Shown: positions 25,159 through 34,220 of the stretch, piece by piece
Position numbering within the stretch: the stretch's first letter is position 1
Layout: the number at the start of each line of letters is the position of its first letter
Origin: Muribaculaceae bacterium
Lineage (GTDB): Bacteria > Bacteroidota > Bacteroidia > Bacteroidales > Muribaculaceae
Direction of reading: 5' to 3'
Assembly: GCA_017619355.1 (NCBI GenBank)
Contig: JAFZSO010000012.1
Coordinates: 1-64,000 of the forward strand
Length of the DNA stretch: 64,000 nucleotides
Program-made: the position numbers and the translations under genes
Notes under the pieces: model-generated
Databases searched by the model: none
The model's input: the letters and a program-made list of their open reading frames with translations, nothing else
Told to the model about the DNA's origin: nothing

Positions 25159-27873
25159 ATGAAAACAATTTACACATTCGGAAATGGTAAAGCTGAAGGT
25201 CGCGCCGACATGAAAGATCTTCTTGGCGGCAAAGGTGCCAACCTTGCTGAGATGAATCTCATTGGTGTTCCTGTTCCTCCCGGCTTCACTATCACAACCG
25301 AAATTTGCAAAATCTACAACGAAAAAGGACGTGACGAAGTGGTTCAACTCATCAAGAATGATGTTGAAAACGCTATCAAGCACATCGAGTCTTTAACTGG
25401 CAACAAGTTCAACGACCCTTCTAACCCTCAGTTGGTATCGGTTCGATCGGGCGCACCCGTATCGATGCCCGGTATGATGGATACCGTGCTCAACCTGGGT
25501 ATTAACGACGCTGTTGCCGAAACGCTGGCCGAGAAATCGGGTAACCCCCGCTTCGCATGGGACAGCTATCGTCGTTTCGTGCAGATGTATGGCGATGTGG
25601 TGCTTGGCATGAAGCCCAAGAACAAGACCGACATCGACCCATTTGAAGAAATCATTGAGAACGTGAAGAAGGAAAAAGGCGTGAAATTCGATACCGAACT
25701 CGAAGTTGACGACCTCAAGAATTTGGTTGAACTGTTCAAGAAGGCTGTAAAAGACAACACTGGCAAGGACTTCCCCACCAGTGCTTGGGATCAGCTTTGG
25801 GGCGCTATTTATGCTGTGTTCGATAGCTGGAACAACGAGCGCGCCATCCTCTACCGCAAGATGAACCAGATTCCCGAAGAATATGGTACCGCTGTGAATG
25901 TGCAGGCTATGGTCTATGGCAACATGGGCAACAACTCTGCTACTGGCGTCTGCTTCTCTCGCGACGCTGCTACCGGCGAAAACATCTTCAATGGTGAATA
26001 CCTTATCAATGCTCAAGGTGAAGACGTTGTGGCTGGTGTACGCACACCCCAACAGATCATGACTGAAGGCAGCCGCCGCTGGGCTCAGCTGCAAGGCATC
26101 AGCGAAGAACAGCGCAAGGCTGAATTCCCTTCTCTCGAAGAGTCGATGCCCGAATGTGCTGCTCAGCTCGTTGAGATTCAGCACCGCCTCGAAGAGCACT
26201 ATCGCGACATGCAAGACATGGAGTTCACCATTCAGGACGGTAAGCTCTGGCTGCTCCAGACCCGTAACGGCAAGCGCACCGGCGCTGCTATGGTGAAGAT
26301 TGCCATGGATCTGCTCCGCGAAGGCAAGATCGACGAGAAGACCGTGATCAAACGCATGGAACCTCAGAAACTGGACGAACTCCTTCACCCCGTGTTTGAC
26401 AAGGCCGCAATCAAGCAAGCCAAGGTCATGGCCAAGGGTCTTCCCGCAAGTCCTGGCGCTGCAAGCGGACAAATCGTGTTCTTTGCCGACGATGCTGAAG
26501 AATGGGCATCTCGCAAGAAGAAAGTGATCATGGTGCGCATTGAGACTTCTCCTGAAGACCTGCGTGGCATGAGCGTGGCTCAAGGTATTCTCACCGCTCG
26601 TGGTGGTATGACATCGCACGCTGCTGTGGTAGCTCGCGGTATGGGCAAGTGCTGCGTTTCTGGCGCCGGCACCATCAAGGTCGACTACAAGGCTCGCACA
26701 GTTGAAATGGGCGGCAAGACCTATAAAGAAGGCGATTGGATTTCAATCAACGGCAGTACCGGTCAAGTCTATGACGGTCCTGTTGCCACTGTTGATCCCG
26801 ACCTGAGCGGTGACTACGCTTCAGTAATGACACTCGCCGAAAAATACAGCAAGATGGATGTCTACACCAATGCCGACTCACCCCGCGATGCTCAGAAGGC
26901 TCGTGAACTGGGTGCTCATGGTATTGGTCTGTGCCGCACCGAGCACATGTTCTTCGAAGGCGACCGCATCAAAGCTATGCGCGAGATGATTATCGCTCCC
27001 GACGAAGCTTCGCGCCGTGTGGCCCTCAATAAGCTTCTCCCCTTGCAGCGTGGCGACTTTGAAGGTATCTTCAAGGCTATGGACGGTTATGAAGTGACCA
27101 TCCGCCTGCTCGATCCCCCTCTGCACGAGTTTGTACCTCATCAGCTCGAAACCATGCGTGAACTCGCTGAACAGACAGGTCGCACACTCGAAGAAGTGAA
27201 ACTCATTTGCGACGGACTCGAAGAATTCAACCCCATGCTGGGTCATCGTGGCTGCCGTCTGGGCAACACTTATCCCGAAATCACCGAGATGCAGGCTCGC
27301 GCCATTATCGAGGCCGCCCTTAACATGCAAGCCAAGGGCGTGAAGGTGCATCCCAAGATCATGGTGCCCCTCATCGGTGTCAAGGCCGAGATTCAGATGC
27401 AGGCCGACATCATCAACGCTACCGCCAAGAAGGTGTTTGCCGAGCGTGGCGAGACCGTTGCCTACAAGGTGGGTACAATGATTGAGATTCCGCGTGCCGC
27501 TCTCGTAGCCGACCAGATTGCTGAAGTCGTCGACTTCTTCTCATTCGGAACCAACGACCTCACGCAGATGACCTTCGGTTATTCGCGCGACGATGCCGCC
27601 AAGTTCCTTGCCGTTTACAAGAACCTCGGCATCCTCAAGGTCGATCCGTTTGAAGTTCTTGATCAGGAAGGTGTGGGCCAGCTCGTAGAGATGGCTACCC
27701 GCAAAGGCCGTGCAGCTAACCCCGACTTGAACGTAGGAATCTGCGGTGAGCACGGTGGCGAGCCCAGCAGCGTGAAGTTCTGCGCTTCGCTCAACCTGAA
27801 CTATGTTTCTTGCTCTCCTTATCGCGTGCCCATCGCACGTCTTGCAGCCGCACAGGCAGCAGTGGAAGGATAA
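25159..27873 (+). CDS. ppdK: Pyruvate, phosphate dikinase
   Basis: PpdK interconverts pyruvate, ATP and phosphate with phosphoenolpyruvate, AMP and pyrophosphate, a reversible glycolytic/gluconeogenic step in anaerobes. The 904-residue protein has the ATP-grasp nucleotide domain (residues 1 to about 370, with GGKGANLAEM and SVRSGAPVSMPGMMDT), the swivelling phosphohistidine domain with His487 in GGMTSHAAVVARG, and the C-terminal TIM-barrel PEP domain with catalytic Cys862 in GICGEHGGEP. It stands alone, with a long leader upstream and a strong terminator downstream. Codons are strongly biased, as in highly expressed genes. Confidence 0.98.
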   Translation: MKTIYTFGNGKAEGRADMKDLLGGKGANLAEMNLIGVPVPPGFTITTEICKIYNEKGRDEVVQLIKNDVENAIKHIESLTGNKFNDPSNPQLVSVRSGAPVSMPGMMDTVLNLGINDAVAETLAEKSGNPRFAWDSYRRFVQMYGDVVLGMKPKNKTDIDPFEEIIENVKKEKGVKFDTELEVDDLKNLVELFKKAVKDNTGKDFPTSAWDQLWGAIYAVFDSWNNERAILYRKMNQIPEEYGTAVNVQAMVYGNMGNNSATGVCFSRDAATGENIFNGEYLINAQGEDVVAGVRTPQQIMTEGSRRWAQLQGISEEQRKAEFPSLEESMPECAAQLVEIQHRLEEHYRDMQDMEFTIQDGKLWLLQTRNGKRTGAAMVKIAMDLLREGKIDEKTVIKRMEPQKLDELLHPVFDKAAIKQAKVMAKGLPASPGAASGQIVFFADDAEEWASRKKKVIMVRIETSPEDLRGMSVAQGILTARGGMTSHAAVVARGMGKCCVSGAGTIKVDYKARTVEMGGKTYKEGDWISINGSTGQVYDGPVATVDPDLSGDYASVMTLAEKYSKMDVYTNADSPRDAQKARELGAHGIGLCRTEHMFFEGDRIKAMREMIIAPDEASRRVALNKLLPLQRGDFEGIFKAMDGYEVTIRLLDPPLHEFVPHQLETMRELAEQTGRTLEEVKLICDGLEEFNPMLGHRGCRLGNTYPEITEMQARAIIEAALNMQAKGVKVHPKIMVPLIGVKAEIQMQADIINATAKKVFAERGETVAYKVGTMIEIPRAALVADQIAEVVDFFSFGTNDLTQMTFGYSRDDAAKFLAVYKNLGILKVDPFEVLDQEGVGQLVEMATRKGRAANPDLNVGICGEHGGEPSSVKFCASLNLNYVSCSPYRVPIARLAAAQAAVEG

Positions 27874-27895
27874 GAGATTTCCAAACAACATAATT

Positions 27896-27928
27896 AAAGG
27901 TGCGACTCATGTGGGTCGCACCTTTTTT
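27896..27928 (+). terminator. Terminator of ppdK
   Basis: Perfect eleven-base stem AAAGGTGCGAC (27896-27906) and GTCGCACCTTT (27915-27925) with an eight-base loop, followed by T to 27928. Confidence 0.88.
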
Positions 27929-27951
27929 ATATAAGTAGTAATAAAACCTTG

Positions 27952-28329
27952 TTACTTGGCGGCAATGCACTCAATCTCAACAAGGGCGCCCTTGGGCAAG
28001 TCTCGCACGGCAAAGGCCGAGCGTGCCGGGAATGGCTGTTCAAAGAACTCGGCATAAACCTCGTTCATCGGGCCAAAGTTGGCAATGTCAGAGAGCAGCA
28101 CAGTGGTCTTCACAACATTGCACAGGTCAAGACCTGCCGACTTGAGGATAGACTGGGCATTAAGTAGCGATTGACGGGTTTGCTCTTTGATGCCCCCTTC
28201 AGGGAAGGCACCTGTTGCGGGGTCGATGGGCAGCTGGCCCGAAAGGAAAATCATGCCATTGGCTTCGATGCCCTGGCTGTAAGGTCCAATAGCCGCTGGG
28301 GCATTGTTTGTGTTTAATACATTTTTCAT
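27952..28329 (-). CDS. ridA: RidA-family reactive intermediate deaminase
   Basis: The 125-residue protein is a YjgF/YER057c/UK114 family member. RidA hydrolyses reactive enamines and imines formed by PLP-dependent dehydratases. Visible family features are the N-terminal NAPAAIGPYSQGIEANGMIFLSGQ, the core GGIKEQTRQSLLN, and the C-terminal RSAFAVRDLPKGALVEIE with the substrate-binding Arg. It is a single gene with its own promoter, divergent from umuDC. Confidence 0.94.
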   Translation of the reverse strand: MKNVLNTNNAPAAIGPYSQGIEANGMIFLSGQLPIDPATGAFPEGGIKEQTRQSLLNAQSILKSAGLDLCNVVKTTVLLSDIANFGPMNEVYAEFFEQPFPARSAFAVRDLPKGALVEIECIAAK

Positions 28330-28365
28330 TGTTGATAATGGTTTTAAGTGGTCATTATTTTTCTA

Positions 28366-28395
28366 CAAAATTAGTGATAATTTTTGTTTCCCCAA
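28366..28395 (-). promoter_or_regulatory. Promoter of ridA
   Basis: Minus-strand TTG (28395-28393), 19-base spacer, TAATTTTG (28373-28366); the ridA ATG is at 28329. Confidence 0.65.
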
Positions 28396-28461
28396 ACACT
28401 TTATTTCAAATCTCACTTATTCAACCATATGAAGGAATGAACATGAATAACGATTTTTTAT

Positions 28462-28492
28462 TTGTAAAAGCTCCTTTTTTTCTCTATCTTTG
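28462..28492 (+). promoter_or_regulatory. Promoter of umuDC, nearly leaderless
   Basis: TTG (28462-28464), 20-base spacer, TATCTTTG (28485-28492). The umuD ATG is at 28498, only five bases past the box, so the predicted transcription start falls at or beside the start codon. Confidence 0.65.
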
Positions 28493-28497
28493 CTAAC

Positions 28498-28920
28498 ATG
28501 AACGAAATTGAAATTAACTCCATAGAACAAGAGCCAGTGTCGCTGCAATTCTTCGACAGCCAGATACAAGCCGGCTTCCCAAGTCCGGCTCAAGGCAGCT
28601 TTGGCGACACCATTGACTTGAACGATGAACTGATATCGAATCCTGAGGCCACTTTCTGCGCCCGTGTGATAGGCAATTCTATGATTGATAGTGGCATTAA
28701 CGAGGGCGACCTGCTGCTCATAGACCGCTCACTTACCCCACACGACGGCTGCATTGCCGTGTGTTTCATCGATGGGGAATTCACTGTGAAACGTGTGTCA
28801 ATCAGGGTTGACGGCATCTACCTTGTACCAGCCAACAAGCGATTCCCTGAACTGCATGTGAATGGCGACAACAACTTCCAGATTTGGGGCGTTGTCTCCC
28901 ACATCATCAAGAAACTGTAA
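28498..28920 (+). CDS. umuD: UmuD-like S24 peptidase, error-prone polymerase accessory
   Basis: The 140-residue protein is a LexA/UmuD-type self-cleaving factor. The expected cleavage dipeptide Ala25-Gly26 (QIQAGFPSP), nucleophile Ser61 (GNSMIDSG) and general-base Lys98 (FTVKRVS) are all in place. There is no DNA-binding domain, so it is UmuD rather than LexA. In E. coli, RecA-stimulated cleavage produces UmuD', which joins UmuC as DNA polymerase V. Its gene is followed 23 bases later by umuC. SOS control is expected, but no recognisable operator was found. Confidence 0.93.
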   Translation: MNEIEINSIEQEPVSLQFFDSQIQAGFPSPAQGSFGDTIDLNDELISNPEATFCARVIGNSMIDSGINEGDLLLIDRSLTPHDGCIAVCFIDGEFTVKRVSIRVDGIYLVPANKRFPELHVNGDNNFQIWGVVSHIIKKL

Positions 28921-28943
28921 TCCAGCTATCCCCTATCTGCCTG

Positions 28944-30245
28944 ATGTATTGCCTTGCTGACTGTAACAACTTCTTTGTGTCGTGTGAGCGTCTCTATGAC
29001 CCCACACTCAACGGGCGACCTGTGGTGGTGCTGTCGAACAACGACGGTTGCGTGATTGCACGCAGCAACGAGGCAAAGGCAATGGGGATTCCTATGGGTT
29101 GCCCTGCGTTTCAAATCAAGAAACACACAGGCAGCGCCAACTTCTCGCAGGTTGTGCAACTCTCGGCACGCCACACACTGTATCACGACATATCTTTGCG
29201 CATCATGTCGCTTTTGGGGCGCAACTGTGAACGCCTTGAAGTATATTCAGTCGATGAAGCCTTTTTTCAAGCGCCATTCAACGACCCCGCTCAAAATGAG
29301 CGTTTCCTGCGTGACCTCGTGGAGAGAATATATAAATATGTGGGTATTCCTGTGAGCATTGGTTACGCCCCTACCCGCACATTGGCAAAAATTGCCAGTC
29401 ACATAGCCAAAAAGAACCCAACCACAACCCAAGGTGTGTATGGACTCACTGATGCCAGCAAGATTGCCTCGGCACTCGAAAAAACCGCCATTGGAGATGT
29501 GTGGGGCATAGGCCGTCGGCTCACCGAATCGCTCCATAACCGAGGCGTTGCCACTGCCGCACAATTTGTCGAGTACCCCACATCGCTCATCCGTTCGCTC
29601 TACAACATCACGGTGGCTCACACTCATGCCGAGCTGAAAGGGATTGACTGCACGGCCGCCAGTCCGGTGACCATAGCACACAAGAGCATTATGAACTCAC
29701 GCACCTTTGGCGGGCTAATCACCAGTCGCAACGAGGTGCAGGCAGCAGTGGTGCACTTTGCCGAACACTGCTCGAGGCAATTGCGTCGTGAGGGTTCAGT
29801 GGCTGGCACAGTGATGGTGTATGTGCGTGGCGATCGCTATCGCGAAGATGTGCCCTTCTACTCCAACTCCTGCCAGTTGAATCTCGCCACCCCATCGTCA
29901 AGTGCCCTCACCATTGTGCACTATGCCCTGCAGGCATTCTCGTGTATTTTTAAGGAAGGTTTTGCCTATCGCAAGGCGGGCGTTATGTTACTCAACATCA
30001 AACCTGAAAAAACGGTGCAGTTCAACCTGTTTGACAAAGAAGACCACAACAAGCAGAACCGGCTGATGCAGGCCATTGACCGCATCAACAGCCGATATGC
30101 CACACAAACCATCAACCTTGCATCGACAAGCTCCACAGGCGAATGGAAACCACGACAAAAACACCTGAACGATAAAACTCAAGGATGCTTACACATTTAT
30201 TCAGGAATGATCGCATCAAGCAAAAAAAATAAAAAAAACTTGTAG
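28944..30245 (+). CDS. umuC: UmuC-like Y-family translesion DNA polymerase
   Basis: Start at the ATG at 28944 (MYCLADCNNFFVSCERL), just after umuD; longer starts would run through the umuD end. The 433-residue protein has the Y-family palm residues in LADCNNFFVSCE (metal site) and YSVDEAFF (catalytic Asp-Glu), the HhH region VWGIGRRLTESL, and a little-finger domain, ending with a UmuC-type tail of Lys-rich residues. It copies damaged DNA with low fidelity. The last codons are AT-rich and Lys-rich (SKKNKKNL), probably a nonconserved tail. Confidence 0.94.
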   Translation: MYCLADCNNFFVSCERLYDPTLNGRPVVVLSNNDGCVIARSNEAKAMGIPMGCPAFQIKKHTGSANFSQVVQLSARHTLYHDISLRIMSLLGRNCERLEVYSVDEAFFQAPFNDPAQNERFLRDLVERIYKYVGIPVSIGYAPTRTLAKIASHIAKKNPTTTQGVYGLTDASKIASALEKTAIGDVWGIGRRLTESLHNRGVATAAQFVEYPTSLIRSLYNITVAHTHAELKGIDCTAASPVTIAHKSIMNSRTFGGLITSRNEVQAAVVHFAEHCSRQLRREGSVAGTVMVYVRGDRYREDVPFYSNSCQLNLATPSSSALTIVHYALQAFSCIFKEGFAYRKAGVMLLNIKPEKTVQFNLFDKEDHNKQNRLMQAIDRINSRYATQTINLASTSSTGEWKPRQKHLNDKTQGCLHIYSGMIASSKKNKKNL

Positions 30246-30402
30246 GACTCATAATTAATCATTAAATTAGCCGATGTTTTTCTAAGATGCTTGACCGTGA
30301 ATGACACGCACACATTTATGTGCCTGTTATAGCGGTTTTTTAGTTATTGGAAATACGTAATCTACATAAACTTTTTTAACTCTTATATTAATTAACAACA
30401 AC

Positions 30403-31248
30403 ATGAAAAAAAGCTTACTACTTGCAACCGCCTTCATGTGTGTTTGCGGAAGCCTTTGGGCACAACCCAAGTCGTTTGGCAACCCGCAACTGCTCATTAA
30501 GGCAGAGCATGGCCTGATGGCGCCCACCTGGTCGCCCGACGGCTCTAAGATTGCTGTGACCGGTGACAACTTCATCGGCATTTATGTTGCTGATGCCGAC
30601 GGTTCCAACCTCAAGCAGGTGTCGGATGCCCTTGGTGCCGGTTACAAAATGACCTGGAGTGATGCGCAAAACATCACCTCTACACCTTACACGATGGCGG
30701 ATAACCGTCGTATGACACGCATCGAGAATGTGAATGTAAAAACAAGAGCCATCAGCGAAGTGGCTCCCGCAGTGCGCGACTTCAAGCCTTCAAAAGCAAT
30801 GAAGCAAAGCAACACAGTGCTACAGACCATGCTCGATGATCCCCTGCATGCTACCGAGTTGATTTCAAGCCTGAATCAGTATTCTGGTAAGATGGTACTT
30901 AATCCTGCCTTGTCACCCGACGGCAGCAAGATTGCTTTCCAGATTGTGGGCAAGGGCTTGTTTGTGTGTGATGCCGACGGTTCCAATGTGAAGTCGCTGG
31001 GAAAAGGATCTCATGCCTCATGGCTTCCCGACAATGTGAATGTGATGGTGACCCGCATCGAAGACAATGGCGATGTGTTCACCAAGTCCGACATCTTCTG
31101 TGTTAATACCTCTAATGGTTCGGCCGTGAACATCACGCCCAATACCCAGGCTATTCCTGTGACCATTGCGGTATCTCCCGATGGCAAGAAAGTGGCGTTT
31201 GACAACGACACCGACGGCTGCATTTATGTTATTGACTTAAAATACTGA
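30403..31248 (+). CDS. Exported TolB-like beta-propeller protein
   Basis: The 281-residue protein begins with a signal peptide (SLLLATAFMCVCGSLWAQ). At least three PD40/WD40-like blades are visible by their WSPDGSKIAV, LSPDGSKIAFQ and VSPDGKKVAFD motifs, with paired DADGSN turns. It resembles TolB's propeller but lacks the N-terminal TolB domain. It lies seven bases before the dockerin-tailed amidase gene and probably forms a unit with it, so a role in envelope or peptidoglycan turnover is a reasonable inference. Binding partner unknown. Confidence 0.75.
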   Translation: MKKSLLLATAFMCVCGSLWAQPKSFGNPQLLIKAEHGLMAPTWSPDGSKIAVTGDNFIGIYVADADGSNLKQVSDALGAGYKMTWSDAQNITSTPYTMADNRRMTRIENVNVKTRAISEVAPAVRDFKPSKAMKQSNTVLQTMLDDPLHATELISSLNQYSGKMVLNPALSPDGSKIAFQIVGKGLFVCDADGSNVKSLGKGSHASWLPDNVNVMVTRIEDNGDVFTKSDIFCVNTSNGSAVNITPNTQAIPVTIAVSPDGKKVAFDNDTDGCIYVIDLKY

Positions 31249-31255
31249 TGAAATC

Positions 31256-33793
31256 ATGAAAAATCTGTCGAAATATATCTTCATTGCTGCATTAGGTTGC
31301 ATGGCAATGGGAGCTAACGCTCAAACACAACAGGATTGGGGTGATTTCAAACTGTGGCTCGACCCGGGTCACTCCGGACACGAGAATAATGGTCTCTTTG
31401 GCTATTCTGAAGCACAAAAAGTGCTGCGTGTGGGTCTTGCAACTCGCGAGTTCTTGTTTCGTTACACTACTGCCGACGAAACAACAATCCAGATGACCCG
31501 TGATGACGATCAGGATAATGTAAGCCTCGAAGAGCGTTCCGACATGGCGAATGCCTGGGGTGCCGACTTCTTCTACTCCATCCACTCTGATGCAGGTGGC
31601 GGCCAGAATACCACCTTGTTCCTGTTTGGCGGCTGGAAACTGAATGGCGAATATATCGAGAAGACCCCTCATGGAGGCAAACGCTACGGCGACATTCTTT
31701 GTCCCAACCTCACTGGCGTGATGTATAATACTGGCACCCGTGGCAACTATTATGACCGCGTGTACTATAACGGCGATGTCTATACCCATGATAACCAGTA
31801 TCCCTACCTCTCGGTAAACCGTCGCACCAACATGGCTTCGTTGCTCAGCGAAGGTGGATTCCACACCCATCCCGTGCAGCAAGGCTTGAACATGAATGAG
31901 AGCTACAAGCACCTGGAAGCCTTCGGCACATTCCGCTCCATCATGGAATACTGCAACCTGCCACGCCCTGAAGACCTGGTGATGCTCGCTGGTGTGGTCA
32001 CCAATAGCGAGAACGGACAGGGCATTGATGGCGTAACAGTAACCGTGAATGGCGAAACGGTGGTAACCGATAGCTACGAATCTCTCTTCCACAACTATGT
32101 GACTCATGATGGTATCGTCCACAATGGTTTCTTCCTGTTCGAAGACCTTGTCCCTGGCCAGCAGTATGAAATCACTTACTCTTGCCCGGGCTTTACCTCC
32201 GCCACTCAAACCGTGACCATGCAGAGCGACCCACAAGGGCTCTCAGGCGACAATGTTACTTGGGGCAACATACAGCTCACCAACATCGCTCCTGCCATAG
32301 TCTCTGGAAACACAGTGTATAATCCCGATGCTGTGAACAAGCGTGATGACATCGTGCTCACTTTCTCGCGCAATATGGACAAAACGAGCGTGGAGCAAGC
32401 ATTCAGCATCAACCATAACGGCCAAGTCACACTTTCGTGGGATAATGACTACACGCTGCGCATCAATATTAACCAGCTCCTCGAAGACATGGATTATGTC
32501 ATCACCATCGACGGCTCTATTGCCAAGAATAGCCAGACTGGCCAGTTCCTTGATGGCGACGGTGACGGAGTGGAAGGCGGCAACTATGTGTTTGCCTTTG
32601 TAACCATTCCGCCCGATGTGGAGGCTCCTTACATCGTCAACACTACTCCTACCGAGAACGAGACTATGAAGTACACCCTGCGTCCCGTCATTCGCGTTGA
32701 GTTCAATGAAGAGCTTGACTGGAACGAAGATGAGGCTGTCGATGCCATCACACTCGTTGATGCCGATGGCGTCTCGTATGAAGGCACACTCTCACATGCT
32801 GTTGTACGCCACGCTTCTGTTCTCCACTACTATCTCAATCAGGACATTCCACGCGACAAGTGCTTTAAGGTATCTGTGAAGGGTGGTTTTGCCGACCTCG
32901 CCGGTAATGTGAGCGAACCCAAGACCTTCAAGTTCCTCTCGGAGTACCGCACTGAAAAATCGAATGTGCAGATGATTGGCGAATATGTGGCAGCTGACTG
33001 GTTCGCATCCATTACTGGTTCTGGTTCATCAGAAGGTTTCACAGATCCAGAGAACCAGTACTATGCTCAATCGTCACTTACCTATAGCAGCGATGTGCCC
33101 TCTTCTATGCAAATTCACTATCAGTATGACCCCGATACCAGTGATCCTTACTGGGGTGGACGCTGCTACAACCGCGCAACTGATGGTGCAAGCTATTACT
33201 CAAATGCTCAAGGCAAGAATGCTGTCATCCAGGCCATGGTCTATGGCGACGGTTCTGAGCAGTATGTAGGTCATGGCGTTCGTTGGCGCACCGATGCTGG
33301 TACTGTCAAGCGCCACACCACCCAACCCATGGTTCGCGGTTGGAACATGGTTGCTTGGGATGTGAACAACGAAGAATGTGCCATCGTTTCTGGTTCACAA
33401 ACCATGGTAACCGATGGCATGTGGAAGTATGATGCTTTCTGGATCTTCAAAGGCTACGTTGATGAGCTCACAGAGGAGAACGAGGACCTGCTCGACTATC
33501 CCGCCGAATATTGGGAAGGCGATGTCTATCTCGGCCCCGTCCACAAGGTCATCTATAACAACGAGGAACAGACAGCAAGCCTCAACGACATTCCAGACGA
33601 TGTGACTGTGAAGCCTGGTGATGCAAACGGCGACGGCACCGTAGATGTGAACGATGTTACCACAGTAATCAACTACATCCTGGGCAAGAACCCCAGTCCG
33701 TTCAACTTCGACAACGCCGACTTGAATGGCGACACCAAGGTGGACGTGATGGACGTGACCCTCATCATCAACGCCATCCTTGGCATCAGCTAA
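31256..33793 (+). CDS. Secreted N-acetylmuramoyl-L-alanine amidase with Ig-like and dockerin domains
   Basis: The 845-residue protein has a signal peptide (AALGCMAMGANAQ). An Amidase_3 domain covers about 30-235, with the zinc ligands expected in LDPGHSG, SEAQK and FYSIHSDAGGG. A carboxypeptidase-regulatory-like sandwich spans about 240-335, two Big_5/SbsA-type Ig-like domains about 340-560, and a lectin-like segment about 570-770. The last ~60 residues are a dockerin-like pair (DANGDGTVDVND, DLNGDTKVDVMD) ending ILGIS. It cleaves the bond between MurNAc and the stem peptide. Substrate (own or foreign peptidoglycan) is not known. A terminator follows. Confidence 0.82.
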   Translation: MKNLSKYIFIAALGCMAMGANAQTQQDWGDFKLWLDPGHSGHENNGLFGYSEAQKVLRVGLATREFLFRYTTADETTIQMTRDDDQDNVSLEERSDMANAWGADFFYSIHSDAGGGQNTTLFLFGGWKLNGEYIEKTPHGGKRYGDILCPNLTGVMYNTGTRGNYYDRVYYNGDVYTHDNQYPYLSVNRRTNMASLLSEGGFHTHPVQQGLNMNESYKHLEAFGTFRSIMEYCNLPRPEDLVMLAGVVTNSENGQGIDGVTVTVNGETVVTDSYESLFHNYVTHDGIVHNGFFLFEDLVPGQQYEITYSCPGFTSATQTVTMQSDPQGLSGDNVTWGNIQLTNIAPAIVSGNTVYNPDAVNKRDDIVLTFSRNMDKTSVEQAFSINHNGQVTLSWDNDYTLRININQLLEDMDYVITIDGSIAKNSQTGQFLDGDGDGVEGGNYVFAFVTIPPDVEAPYIVNTTPTENETMKYTLRPVIRVEFNEELDWNEDEAVDAITLVDADGVSYEGTLSHAVVRHASVLHYYLNQDIPRDKCFKVSVKGGFADLAGNVSEPKTFKFLSEYRTEKSNVQMIGEYVAADWFASITGSGSSEGFTDPENQYYAQSSLTYSSDVPSSMQIHYQYDPDTSDPYWGGRCYNRATDGASYYSNAQGKNAVIQAMVYGDGSEQYVGHGVRWRTDAGTVKRHTTQPMVRGWNMVAWDVNNEECAIVSGSQTMVTDGMWKYDAFWIFKGYVDELTEENEDLLDYPAEYWEGDVYLGPVHKVIYNNEEQTASLNDIPDDVTVKPGDANGDGTVDVNDVTTVINYILGKNPSPFNFDNADLNGDTKVDVMDVTLIINAILGIS

Positions 33794-33824
33794 AGTTTAG
33801 CACTCAAGTGCACTCATGAATAAT

Positions 33825-33862
33825 AAAGGTGTGGCTCCCTGTCGGAACCACACCTTTTAATT
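33825..33862 (+). terminator. Terminator of the propeller-amidase unit
   Basis: AAAGGTGTGG (33825-33834) pairs with CCACACCTTT (33848-33857); the loop includes a further TCC/GGA pair. A short T-rich run follows. Confidence 0.8.
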
Positions 33863-33906
33863 TTTCATTCAGTATGAATGATGTGAAATTACGGAAAACC
33901 GATTGA

Positions 33907-34068
33907 TTAATTTGGAATGATCGTTTCAAGTCCGTTGGGCAATAAGGCAACACATGTATAGACTCTGGCAAACTGCTTCAGGAAGTCGATAGTGCTCTGT
34001 TTGGGCCCCTTTTCGGTCATTACGTTTTCTTTAATTTCACAATTTTCTTGAGTAGAGGTTTTTTGCAT
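33907..34068 (-). CDS. Small 53-residue hypothetical protein
   Basis: An ATG at 34068 and a stop at 33907-33909 enclose 53 codons. The product starts MQKTSTQENCEIKENV and ends with a helix-like core, TIDFLKQFARVYTCVALLPN, then GLETIIPN. The composition looks natural: charged N-terminus, amphipathic helix, Pro and Gly near the end. It lies about 150 bases downstream of the glycosyltransferase on the same strand, possibly the last gene of the polysaccharide unit. The family is not identified with certainty; a small secretory or adapter peptide are options. Confidence 0.55.
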   Translation of the reverse strand: MQKTSTQENCEIKENVMTEKGPKQSTIDFLKQFARVYTCVALLPNGLETIIPN

Positions 34069-34220
34069 AGGCAGACTGGTTTTAAAATGTTTTCAATTAA
34101 ATAACGCAGTCTTGCAAATTTTATTATATATTTTTCAAAAAAAATTTTTCAACAATCACAATTTTTTACAAGAAAGGCATCACGCAAAAAGAGCAACACC
34201 TCTATTCCATTAATTTTCAA

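Noticed and set aside
25393-26619. 408-codon open frame antisense to ppdK
   Set aside because: It comes from strong codon bias in ppdK; the sense frame is a complete, motif-perfect enzyme.
28330-28497. LexA/SOS operator upstream of umuDC
   Set aside because: No convincing palindromic operator was found; SOS control remains only expected from the gene function.
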